DNA from: Ophiura sarsii
Taxonomy: Eukaryota; Echinodermata; Ophiuroidea; Amphilepidida; Ophiuridae
Direction: 5' to 3'
Assembly (NCBI GenBank): GCA_035610835.1
Contig: CM069452.1
Coordinates: 66,002,919-66,066,918, forward strand
DNA length: 64,000 nucleotides
In this document: one piece after another, positions 21,937 through 32,099 of the stretch
Position numbering within the stretch: position 1 is the stretch's first letter
How the letters are laid out: every line of letters starts with the position of its first letter
Translations under genes and position numbers: made by a program
Notes under the pieces: generated by a model
Told to the model about the DNA's origin: nothing
What the model saw: only the letters and a program-made list of their open reading frames with translations
The model's database searches: none

Positions 21937-22277
21937 CTGTATCAGAAAATAATTTAAAGGGATAAATTAGTAGTGTTGTTATCGATCAAGTTAAAAGTGT
22001 TGAATTGTCGCAATATTGGCCATGTAGTTACGACATATTAATACTCACAATCACATGTCGACAATAAATGACACAAAGAATTGACAAAAATTCTTGAAAT
22101 GACGTAAAAAGGTTTCAAGATCCTCCCTCAAAATAAAAGTTTGCTTAGCTACATGGTTACAATAGCATTTCTAGAAAGTAAATCATAAACGCGGTAGACT
22201 GCCTCTGAAACTGCCCGTTTATATTCTGGGTGGGTCTATGTGAAATATTGTTAGACGACCTGAAGTACTTGACCTAA

Positions 22278-22384
22278 ACCGGAAGAAGCAAGATCAACTC
22301 AAAATGGAGATTGACGAAAGTGCCAATATCAAAATCCGCCGAGTTCTCGATATTGTGGAAGGATTAATTTACAGTTTTTATTGA
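22278..22384 (+). promoter_or_regulatory. possible ETS-type promoter motif and short ORF, candidate bidirectional start region
   Basis: ACCGGAAG (22278-22285), an ETS-family core often found at metazoan start sites, lies 340 bp upstream of the first TRIM-NHL coding exon. On the + strand, AAAATGG starts a 26-codon ORF (22304-22384). It may be a chance ORF, or the first exon of a divergent gene, although no donor site is convincing. Confidence 0.25.
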
Positions 22385-22652
22385 ACAAGTTAATGGAGAT
22401 TTAAAGTTCAAGCATTTCAGCTTGCCCTTAAATTTTCAAGGTATTTCAGAGTTACATTTTTTTATCATAATTGAACCTAGTAAATATCTGCTTCTGCTTC
22501 TGCTTTTTATTATATTATATTCTTTGTTCTTTTTACCTGGTTTGTTAATTGTTTGTTTTTCATTTTATTCTTGTTTCAGCCAAAACTTGTCAATTAATAA
22601 ATTCAAAATCCGTGAATAATAAGGCTGTCAAATCTTTTAATCAATCAACTTG

Positions 22653-22667
22653 CCCCCCCCCCCCCCC
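22653..22667. repeat. poly-C tract, 15 bases
   Basis: An uninterrupted run of C within AT-rich DNA. Confidence 0.9.
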
Positions 22668-23639
22668 ACGCCATTCATAAAATTAAAAACTTGCGACATA
22701 AATAAATAAAATGAAATGATGTAATAGTCCGCATGCGCAATAGCGATTCAGGGTAGCAATTATTGATATCCTCGAATAGCACGTGCGACGGCCAGCGACA
22801 TCAATAATAAATGACGCAATAGTCTGTATACATATTTTTATGTAAATACATATTTTGATATAAAGTAAATGATACATGAATTATAAAATCATTAATAATA
22901 TATTTTTACAACCCGCAAGAAAAAAATAATCATCAACAATAAAACCCTGCTGAAATATAATTTGACAAAGAGATGTTCATAAACATTTGTGACTGGCATA
23001 AAGTTTACTAATGTCTGCGCATTTGCAAGGGCTAAAAATAGCTACATTATAAAATAAAATACTAGTAATTGATAACGTACGTCGCTACATTTTAAGTTTA
23101 TTTTACTTATTTAGTTGGTGTTACTATTACCCATTATTCCCGTTCCTTAATTAATATATTCATGAAAAATGAATAAGGGGTAAACAAAGATTGAATTACA
23201 AGGCACTTTTTTCTTGCGCACACCAATATGTGAGTTGTGCAAAGTAAGGGGATTATATCATTATTATATTAGCTGATTACCGATACCATCCGTGTGTTTA
23301 GTAACTTGGTCAGTCTGCAGGAGCAAATAAGATCGTGAACTGGGATATCCATGCTTTTATAAATTTGCATGAATGACATCATTACTTCTTCGAGGGGGAT
23401 TCGCAAAAAGATTGATCGCGCAATTTTGAAAAATAAAATACGGACGGTAATGATAGCAAAAGGTCTGTAGGTGAGTTTGCGTTTAGTTCAAATTAACCCT
23501 ATAATAAGCATAGGCGTAGCCAGGATTATTTTAGCCGGGGGGGCACTCAGACTCTGATCAAGAAAAGTTTAAGGGTGCCCAAATAACTGAAATTGCTACG
23601 GTACCATCCACGCGGTGCACAGCACCGCCCTCCGAGCTA

Positions 23640-24500
23640 TGCTCGGACAGGGGGGTGCCTGAGGGGGGATGTGGCCCCCTCAGAAGTAGAAAAAAAATTC
23701 AATTTTGAACTCATTTGGTGCGATCTGGTGTATACTTTTGACCAAAATTTATAAAAAAGTCACCTCTTCATTTCCAATAAATATTTTGTTTTTTATCAAT
23801 GCACGAAAGAAGTTAAGCATATTATATACTAATATATTATTGATTTAAGTACAGATGGTTGAAAAGCTCGAACAGGAGGGTGGATATTCCCCCCTCAGAA
23901 TTGGAAATGTTTTCAATTTTCGAACTCATTTGGTGCGATAGGCTGGTGTATACTTTTGACCATAATTTTATCGAAAAGCCACCTTCATTTCCAATAAATA
24001 TTTTGTTTTTATCAATGCACGAACGTGACGAAAGAAGTTGAGCCTATACTGATATATTCTTGATTTAAGTATAGAATGGTCTAAAAGCTCGAACAAGGGG
24101 GGGGGGGAGTCTGAGGGGATGGGGGATGTACCCCCCCACCTGAGAATTGGATTTTTTTTCTTCAATTTTCGAACTCATTTGGTGCGATCTGGTGTATACT
24201 TTTGACCAACATTTTATCGAACAGCCACCTCTTCATTTCTAATAAATATTTTGTTTTTTATCAATGCACGAAAGAAGTTGCGCATAATTATACTAATATA
24301 TTCTTGATTTAAGCATAGATGGTTTAAAAGCTCGAACAGGGGAGAGTCTGAGATGTGATGTGCCCCCTCCCTCAGAATTGGATTTTTTTTTCAATTTTCG
24401 AACCCATTTGGTGCTATTTTGTGTGTACTTTTGACTAATATTTTATTGAAAAGCAATAACTTTATTTCCGATCAATATTGGTTTTTTGTATACGCCTATG
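23640..24500. repeat. tandem repeat, about 215-250 bp unit, four copies
   Basis: A landmark AACTCATTTGGTGCGAT (or close variant) occurs at 23708, 23923, 24172 and 24401, followed each time by GTGTATACTTTTGACC and then by AATAAATATTTTGTTTT. Unit lengths of 215, 249 and 229 differ mainly in the G/C-rich joint. Confidence 0.85.
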
Positions 24501-24509
24501 CCAGTCGAG

Positions 24510-24525
24510 CCCCCCCCCCCCCCCC
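24510..24525. repeat. poly-C tract, 16 bases
   Basis: An uninterrupted C run next to a CCGCGCCTG GC-rich segment. Confidence 0.9.
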
Positions 24526-25907
24526 TGTATCCGCGCCTGTGGCACTGACCAAATCGGCGTGGGATCCAGGGGCCGCTTCCGGGCCCCGGTGGGCTCCAGG
24601 GGCAAAACCCGTGGGACTAAGGGGGCACTACTAAAGGCTTTCTGCAGACTGCAGTTTTTAAGGCCATGAGAGGGCTCTCCTGCTACATATCACTGTCAAT
24701 AAAGACATTTTCTTTTGGGTAATTCTATAATCTTCTTTTTTGTACGTTTTATGAATATCAAAATCTTAATTTAAAAGAAAACTAAAGCTGCAAATCAAAA
24801 TCATATATTTTTGAAATTATTATTATTACGCGCGCGAAAAATCTGCTATTTTACAGTTTGCTATGATTGAGGCTTGCCTTCATAAAGCTAAAGTTAATGT
24901 TTGAAGTCACATTAGCGCGTAGCGCACAAAATGTAATACTATTTGTTATGAAGCTAAATGTAGGCCCTAATGTTCGAAGGTTCATGCGGACTTTTTTGCT
25001 GATAACAAACTTCTAAAAAGAAATGTAAATATTTTGAGGTTCTAAAACATCCACCCACCCTTACCCCATCCGCTCGGCCCGCAGGCCCTCCCGAAACGGA
25101 CAACAAGAAGTGAAGTCACACAATGACTGGTCCCAAAAGCCTCAGCGTTTGGGGCATGTGTTTGCCAATTATCGCTGGTACAAGCTTATAAAACTAAAGC
25201 AAATATTTCGAGGCACATGAGTAAAACACGCAAAGTATTGGCTTCTCAACACTAACTAATTTTGTCATGATCGAGATACATTTTGGCTTAAAACTAGATT
25301 CCAAAATTAAAGTTAACGTTCATGTCACGTGCGAGCGTAGCGCGCAAATTTTTTGGGCTATTTTACATACATTTTGCCGCGATTGAGATACCAACCACCG
25401 TACCACGCAAAATTGACTTCTTTACATTAATTTTGCCAAGATTGAGATACATTTTTGCTTCTATAAAATGTTTTTATTTTTATTTTTTTACGAAAACCCC
25501 TGGATTCTTTATACTTATTTGCCACACTTGAGATAAATGTTGGCCTTATGACACTGCTTTTATTGTTAAATGTTTTGCTATTTACCTGGTTTTGCTAGGA
25601 TTGAGGTACATTTTGGCTTCAAACGATCTTCTTAATTTGGAATGAATTATTTTTTTGGGGGGGAAGGGGCACAGGCACATACAACGTTTGTATTTATTAA
25701 ACGTCATAATTTAACTATGATTTCTTATCAAAATTGAGACGACAATGGCAAAATTGGGGGACAGGGGAGAAGGAGCGGTCGGCCCCTTCTTAACCCTCTG
25801 GTTACGCCATTATTGCCTTGATATGCCGGAATCTGTGCCAGGAATGTACAAAATAATGGGTGGGGCATGGATACTTACTATGTAACAAAAAAGAACTCTA
25901 TACCCTC

Positions 25908-26042
25908 TACTATCTCTCTTTTTTCTTCCTTTTTCTCCTTTTTCTTTCTTTTTCTTCTTCTTTTTCTCCTTTTTTTTTTTTTGGTGCCAGGGACCCGGGG
26001 GGCACGTGCCCCCCAGGCCCCCCCCCCTGGCTCCGCCAATGA
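25908..26042. repeat. polypyrimidine tract and G/C-rich repeat end
   Basis: About 75 bases of T and C (CTCTTTTTTCTTCC...) lead into GGTGCCAGGGACCCGGGGGG and CCCCCCTGGCTCCGCC, which resembles the right end of GTAGCCAG-type elements. Low complexity; overlapping ORFs are artefacts. Confidence 0.7.
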
Positions 26043-26189
26043 TAAGCTTAGATTGACAACTGGACACACGGGCAAGTAAAGGCTGTACAACTTGCCCAAC
26101 GCAATTTACAACTCTCACTTGCCAACGGGCAAGCGTTAATGTCGAACACTGCTATTCCTACTACGGCACGGGCGCTACAGTGAAAATAT

Positions 26190-26593
26190 GACGTGGACTG
26201 TATGCTTCATTTCGTAGCTACGCATGTTTATGTAGGCATATGTTACGCTTTAGCTCTGAATCCTAGCTCTCTAATGAGTATGAGAGCTATATGATGGAAC
26301 GAAAGCATGCAAGTCCACATCGGAGATTTTCATCAATATTGTTTAACTTTTCCGAATAAAATTAGTCATTAAAATGACTGAGTGAGACTGTTATGTTGCT
26401 TCTTTCAAGCCTTTCACCAGTTTTCAGATATCATGTTTAATTATCACTAAATATGTTACGTATACAAATCATTGGTTGTTGGTTAAATATCTCAACTTGT
26501 TTCTATTTCCAAGAAATACTGGCTTGAATTTCAATCCCCTACAGTAAAACTACGACGTAGACTGTCTATACTTCATTTCGTAGCTACGCATGC
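26190..26593. repeat. direct repeat pair flanking 340 bp
   Basis: CTTCATTTCGTAGCTACGCA followed by TG occurs at about 26206-26227 and 26571-26592, each preceded by a related GACGTGGACTGTAT/GACGTAGACTGTCTATA segment. The second copy abuts the LINE remnant. Confidence 0.65.
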
Positions 26594-27207
26594 CGTATCT
26601 TTTTAAAGCTCAGCGTCTTCTTGTAAGCCAGTTAATAAACACAGCAAAATCATCATTTTATAGGGAACAGATCACAAACTGCACCGACTCTAAGCAACTA
26701 TTCAACATTGTTGAATCACTACTGCATCAAAAAGGTAAACCAAAATTACCATCTCATCAATCAAATCAAGATTTGGCTAACACTTTCAACGACTACTTCA
26801 TCTCTAAAATTGACAACATTCGTGCCTCCTTCAACCAAATGGATTCTCCTGGATTTGCTACTTTATCTCATGCATCTGTGCCAAATTTGGTCACTTTTTC
26901 CCTGGCCTCTGAGGATGAAGTTCGAAAATTAGTTATGTCTTCTCCCACTAAGCATTGCCAACTGGATCCTATCCCTACATGGATTGTAAAGGAACATATT
27001 GATCTTCTCCTCCCAACCATCACAAAGATTATAAACCTGTCACTTGAGACATCTAGTTTTCCATCACAATTTAAGAGCGCTGTTGTTAAGCCATTACTTA
27101 AGAAGGCAACTCTTGATCCTGATAATCTTAAAAACTATCGCCCTGTGTCAAATTTGACTTATGTGTCTAAGCTTATTGAAAAAATTGTCGCAAACTCGTC
27201 TGAATGA
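26590..27207 (+). pseudogene. LINE RT N-terminal segment
   Basis: A 205-codon open frame with the region before the RT palm (PTKHCQLDPIPTWIVKEHID), FPSQFKSAVVKPLLKKATLD and the first RT block. It ends at a frame break; the next block continues in another frame from about 27205. Confidence 0.85.
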
Positions 27208-27264
27208 ACACTTTGAAAAAGTACAACCTCTTAGAGAAGTACCAGTCTGCCTACAAGAAATTTC

Positions 27265-27715
27265 ATGGAACTGAGACTGCGCTTCTTAAAGTCCAGAATG
27301 ATATTTTACAGAAATTGGATTCAAAACATGCTGTGTTTTTTAGTTCTACTGGATTTGTCTGCGGCTTTTGACACCATCGATCACAATATTCTTCTTTCGC
27401 GTCTTACATCTACTGGTATCACAGGTTTCAGCTCTTCAATGGATCACTTCATATTTAACAAACAGACGTCAATCTGTTAGCATTGACAACAATTTATCAA
27501 CTCCGGTAAACCTCCCATTTGGAGTACCACAAGGCTCTGTGTTGGGCCCTCTATTTTTCACCATTTATGCTTCTCCAGTTGTTAATATTGCTCGTAAACA
27601 TAATTTAGATGTACATACATACGCCGATGATACTCAACTATATTTGTCGTTTAATGTAAATGATGCTGCTGAGGAAAGTTTAGCCCGTCAGCGTATTGAA
27701 ACTGTGTATTTCTGA
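27265..27715 (+). pseudogene. LINE RT catalytic segment, two overlapping frames
   Basis: 27265-27480 holds LDLSAAFDTIDHNIL. The chain passes to the 27368-27715 frame for the TSYLTNRRQSVSI region, the GVPQGSVLGP block and the YADD active site. The key Asp residues are intact, but the frame is broken. Confidence 0.85.
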
Positions 27716-27754
27716 TATTGGATTATGGATGTCAAAAAAACAAACTGAAATTGA

Positions 27755-28562
27755 ATGATAGCAAAACGGAACTGCTTATTATATCTTCAAAAAAGGCTCA
27801 GAATAAGATCCAGCATAAGAATATTCAGATTGGTTCTTCAACTATTTCTGCCTCTACCAATGTTTCGCAATTTGGGAATATATCTTGATTCTACGTTATC
27901 AATGGAGAACCATGTCAAAAAGGTGTGTCAATCAGCATATTTCCAAATTAGAAACCTCAGTTTCATTAGAAAAACTTCTCTCTAAGGATACAGCAGAAAT
28001 ACTATTGCATGCTTTTGTAACATCGCGCCTAGACAATGGAAATGCTTTACTTAATGGAATAACTGAACAACAAACTTAAGAAACTGCAACGTATACAGAA
28101 CTCGGCTGCTCGCGTTTTAACAAAGACTCGCAAATTTGATCATATCACACCTACTCTGCGGAGTCTTCACTGGTTGCCTGTTCGAGAACGGATCCAATAT
28201 AAAACTCTACTTCTGACATGGAAAGGTTTAAAACAATATGGCACCTTCTTATATAAACCGACCTTCTCTCTCCATATACTCCCACTCGCAGTCTAAGGTC
28301 ATCAGAAAAAGTGTTTATTATCAGTTCCACGAAACAACATCCTCTTTCGGTGATCGTTGCTTTTTCAACCGTTGCTCCAAAACTTTGGAACTCTTTACCC
28401 ATAGATGTTCGTCAGTCAAATTCTCTCCATCGGTTTAAATCAGGACTCAAAACATTCTTATTCAATTCTGCTTATGCATGTATGACTGCTAATATCAACT
28501 GTTTTGATTTTTACATTTTGTTTGCCATGCTATTGTTATTGTTTTTAATATTCAATTTGTAA
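27755..28562 (+). pseudogene. LINE RT C-terminal segments, several frames
   Basis: Pieces carry FRNLGIYLDSTLSMENHV, the LSKDTAEILLHAFVTSRLD region, LRSLHWLPVRERIQYK and TVAPKLWNSLPIDVRQ, the usual order after the RT domain in CR1/L2/Jockey-type elements. At least three frame changes are needed to connect them. Confidence 0.82.
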
Positions 28563-29024
28563 TTTAATTTGTTTTTTAGTCATATTTTTAGCATGGAACA
28601 ATCTTTTGTTTTGGATTTTGTTCAGCGCAAGTTTGTTACATATATCATATTTTTTCTGTGATTTCCACTGTACTGTATTGTTTTTCTTGTTTGTTCATTG
28701 CGCCTTGGATTAGAACTTGTTTCTAGATAAATGGCGCATTATAAATGCTTATTTATTATTATATTATTATGTCATTCATTGTATTTGACTATTGTATGTA
28801 TGAAAATAAGTCATTGTAAGTAAGCTTACTTCCAACTTCATGATTTCAACTCGAGATTATTCTGTTTAGAATACTCTTAACATTATATGAATACCACGTT
28901 TCTGATGTTGACAAAACTAACAAGCTGAAAATATTACCTTAGATATTATAAAGTCAACTAAAAAACTGTTCAATTTATCGAAATATTGTAGGTTATTAAT
29001 GACACGTTCATGTTCATGCGTTAG

Positions 29025-29124
29025 NNNNNNNNNNNNNNNNNNNNNNNNNNNNNNNNNNNNNNNNNNNNNNNNNNNNNNNNNNNNNNNNNNNNNNNNNNNN
29101 NNNNNNNNNNNNNNNNNNNNNNNN
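29025..29124. other. assembly gap (100 N)
   Basis: Exactly 100 N. This is a conventional placeholder, so the true distance is unknown. The track ORF spanning it is meaningless. Confidence 0.99.
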
Positions 29125-29352
29125 TATCATCAGCATTTGATTTGCTTTCAATATAATTTGTCACTTTTCAGGTCATTTCACATAGTATTTCATATTTCTA
29201 GTCAGAAGTGATATGAGATGCGCTAAAAACATGCGACAGATGAGGACAGCCGAGTCCAAGGGTCAAGTAGCTCTGGTCACTGCCCGTATGGCCAATGTAA
29301 CTCTTGTATTGCAATCAATTAACATACACACCCCTGCATATATCATGACTAA

Positions 29353-29604
29353 TTAACACTTTTCACGCGGCAGTCTTCTGCAGATGACAGCTTCAACATT
29401 TCACAAAATGTTTCAAAAAATGTTAACATTATCGAACTTCATCACCATATGTTGGATCACCACGAGAAATGCATAGAAATAAATACAAACATGACTAATA
29501 GTATTGGTTCAGTAACTTTTGAGATAATTATACTTGGGAAAGGTTTCTGAAAAATCTGTTTTGTACAATATGGTAACACAAATATAGCCGCGTGGAACGT
29601 AAAG
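29353..29604 (+). mobile_element. piggyBac-like MITE, copy 1
   Basis: It starts TTAACACTTTTCACGCGGCA, passes through GTCTTCTGCAGATGACAG, AAAATGTTTC and TATTGGTTCAGTAA, and ends near CCGCGTGGAACGT. The right TTAA has been lost. Same orientation as copies 5-8. Confidence 0.7.
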
Positions 29605-30291
29605 TCAAAGAGTCAAAAATTGATAAAACATATAATATTACACTGTCATTTTTTGTAAATTCCATAATATGAAAAACATATAAATGTGAACGTCATGTTT
29701 TAAAACATGTTTAAACTTGGACATATTTGTGATTGTTCGAATTGCTCTGCTCGAAGATGTCATAGACTGGTTTCAATAAGTTTGCAAGACAGGTCCTTTT
29801 ATAAGGAATATTTCAAGACCTTAATCTCAATGAAAGACTTTAATTTTACCTCAAGGGCATTATTAATGTTCATCTTGAGTAAAAGAAATCTTCAACACTA
29901 CTGTGTATCCCTTAAGAGTGACCATAGATTAAATGGATAATGAACTAGGTATTATTTTAGTATCTGTGATAAAATCGTGATTTACTTACCAAATCAAGTC
30001 CCGTTTCTTGACATCATTTGCAATCTATTAACCTATGCATGTACACGTACATGTACGTCTTAAATTGAAATGAGATAAAAAGTGTGGAAATCATAACATT
30101 ACCACTCGCCAGTAATATCATCCAGTCATTAACCTTCAGAATCAATAGATTCATTCGCCCTTCTCTTCCCGATACGGATGACATGAATAATTGGTATTAT
30201 GTCCAAAGACTTGACCTCTAGAAAACACGTAAATCATATTAAATAACATATTATATTAAGACTATCCGTATAAGATATCAGACCCGACTAT

Positions 30292-31030
30292 ATTAAAGGC
30301 ATATATTATGCGATCTTTTTTCATGGAACACCCTCTATCTGTGATTTTGTCCTATAAAATGCATTTTTTTCTTCTTCTTATCACATTTATAACCAAGAAA
30401 CTAAAATATTGTTTAAGTAACAGAGCAATACTACGTTCCCCAATTACTTCAGATCAAATAAGTTGTCCTGGTACGAGGACAGTTATTTTCTGAGTGTTTT
30501 TTCGTTCGTAAATAGAATTCCATGGTTTGACTCGACGGCGTGTTAAGGGATGGCATCCAGATTCGTACGGATTGAAAACCGTAGATCGGAGAGGGTAAAC
30601 GCACTGGGATAAACGGACAGTTTTGTGTAAATAAACGGAACGCGGTTAAATAATGACCAATCAATACGGGTTTAGCCATGCTTAGCGAACGCATTGAACA
30701 ACTCCCGTGAACGGACAGCCAGTGCGTTTACCCTCTTCGATCTACGGTTTTCAATCCGTACGAATATGGATGCCATCCCTAACGCCGTTTACATTGTTTC
30801 TTGTTATGAACGCAACTGTACACAAGTGAACACACCCCTACGGAATGCTTTATGATGAAAATCTAAACAAATATGTTAACAAATTCATTAAATAAGAAAG
30901 TAGATTTCCATTATGATTTAGTAAAGTTCTGTGATGGGGGTTTTAACGGAAAATACAGTCAAAGTAGACTGACGAGTCCAGAAAAGTCTTTCGTGATAGT
31001 AAAACTTAGAGAGAATAAATAATTTATGTG
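30292..31030. repeat. dispersed repeat G, copy 2 (carries a nested MITE)
   Basis: Same repeat as 12480-12985. The match is interrupted after GAATTCCATGGTTTGA... by the 233-bp element at 30547-30779 and resumes at CGTTTACA...TTGTTATGAACGCAACTGTA. Confidence 0.7.
30547..30779. mobile_element. Harbinger-like 233-bp MITE, GGGATGGCATCC family, copy 1
   Basis: Termini GGGATGGCATCCAGATTCGT (left) and ACGAATATGGATGCCATCCC (right) begin inverted repeats of about 60 bp. TAA is duplicated at 30544-30546 and 30780-30782, the TWA target typical of PIF/Harbinger elements. It is inserted in repeat G. No ORF. Confidence 0.88.
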
Positions 31031-31767
31031 TAAAATTTAGAATAATATCACACAATATTGCTTTAACTGTGTACCTTCTCAGGTAGCTGACACGCCAATT
31101 AAGCTGTATCTAAATGTTATTAACTTTCTCAATTTTCTACGCATCCGGTGTCTCATAATATATGTTAATGATTTAAAGAATTGTCTGAAGAGGGATCGGG
31201 TTTTGAGACCCATTGTTAATTTCATACACGCTATTCCATCCAGGTCGTTATACTATGTATCCATTTCACTTAATACTGGACTTGTAGGCGTATCCTTTGA
31301 ACGATCCCCGCATGGATTTATTGAGTTTCGCTAATCATTTAAATTCTGATTGAATCATGCTTATGCTATGCCAACAATTACCTATGATATATATTATTAC
31401 AGCTGCTTGAGACTCTCAGTAAAGACTTTGTATTACCTCTCGTAATGATTTTGGAACAATGACTTTGTAATACACATTATAGCGCTCGTTCATCTGTCAT
31501 CCACGTAAACACAGCCTTTGTGGTCTAGTGATTTGTTCTTCTCAGATAGTGAAGAGGTACCGTGTATTTTAAAGGTCGTTAAGGTCAATTTAATTCACGC
31601 CCGTTTGTCCGAGTCTATAAATTATTTATTTATAGTTTATTTTACTTCGATTGCATCCTTTGCTCGATCCTCGTGTGGATTTATTTGAGTTTCGCTTGTC
31701 ACAGGTTCTACTATAGAATCATGCTTATAGGCCAACATATAGCTAATATTTACTACTTAAAAACGTG

Positions 31768-32012
31768 TTAACACTTTCCACGCGGCTATTAGTTTTACCA
31801 TACACAAAACAGATTTTTCAGAAACCTTTCACAATTTTGAAAGTCTATCTCAAGGATTACTGAACCAATACAAGGCATGTTTGTTCTTATACCAATACAT
31901 TTCTCATGGTGATTCCAAATATGGTAATGAAATTCAATAATGTTGACATTTTTGAAACATTTTGTGAAATTTTGGAATGTCGTCTGCAGACCTGCCGTGG
32001 GGAAAGTGTTAA
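31768..32012 (-). mobile_element. piggyBac-like MITE, copy 2 (reverse)
   Basis: Starts TTAACACTTTCCACGCGGCT and ends GGGGAAAGTGTTAA: 245 bp with TTAA at both ends. The interior is the reverse complement of copies 1 and 5-8 (GTTTTACCATACACAAAACA, TCATGGTGATTCC, GTCTGCAGAC). Confidence 0.85.
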
Positions 32013-32049
32013 GTTGGTTCATAAAATCTTAACCTTTGAATGGTCAATC

Positions 32050-32083
32050 TGTCCGTAGAACAGGACCGTTTTTCGTCGCCTTA
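32050..32083. mobile_element. GGCGACG-family MITE fragment
   Basis: CCGTAGAACAGGACCGTTTT then TCGTCGCC followed by TTA is the right terminus of the family seen at 9325 and 16491. The left part was not found. Confidence 0.5.
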
Positions 32084-32099
32084 CTGGTCATTTTCAACC

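Larger units (their letters stand above)
23513..25815. mobile_element. candidate large element with GGCGTAGCCAG-type ends
   Basis: The left edge GGCGTAGCCAGGAT (about 23513) and right edge CTCTGGTTACGCCA (to about 25815) are imperfect inverted repeats of about 13 bp. The interior has the tandem array at 23640-24500 and G/C-rich blocks (GGGGGGGCAC, GGCCCC). No transposase was recognised. It may instead be several smaller elements of this type side by side. Confidence 0.3.
26590..28770 (+). mobile_element. CR1/L2-like non-LTR retrotransposon, 5'-truncated and frameshifted
   Basis: Reverse transcriptase blocks appear in order across several frames: NLKNYRPVSNLTYVSKLIEK, LLDLSAAFDTIDHNIL with a catalytic Asp, GVPQGSVLGPLFF, and HTYADDTQLY (Asp-Asp at 27626-27631). 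A C-terminal region follows, ending in WNSLPIDVRQ and LKTFLFNSAY. Frame breaks lie at about 27205, 27350-27480, 27715, 27890-28080 and 28150-28300. The 3' end is CGCATTATAAATGC and a TTATTATT-rich tail, as in CR1/L2-type elements. The endonuclease domain is missing. It cannot be autonomous. Confidence 0.92.

Noticed and set aside
25810..26118. Lys/Glu-rich or Phe/Ser-rich proteins
   Set aside because: Translations of a polypyrimidine tract and GC-rich repeat end.
28999..29211. ORF across the N gap
   Set aside because: The sequence is unknown for 100 bases, so the frame is meaningless.
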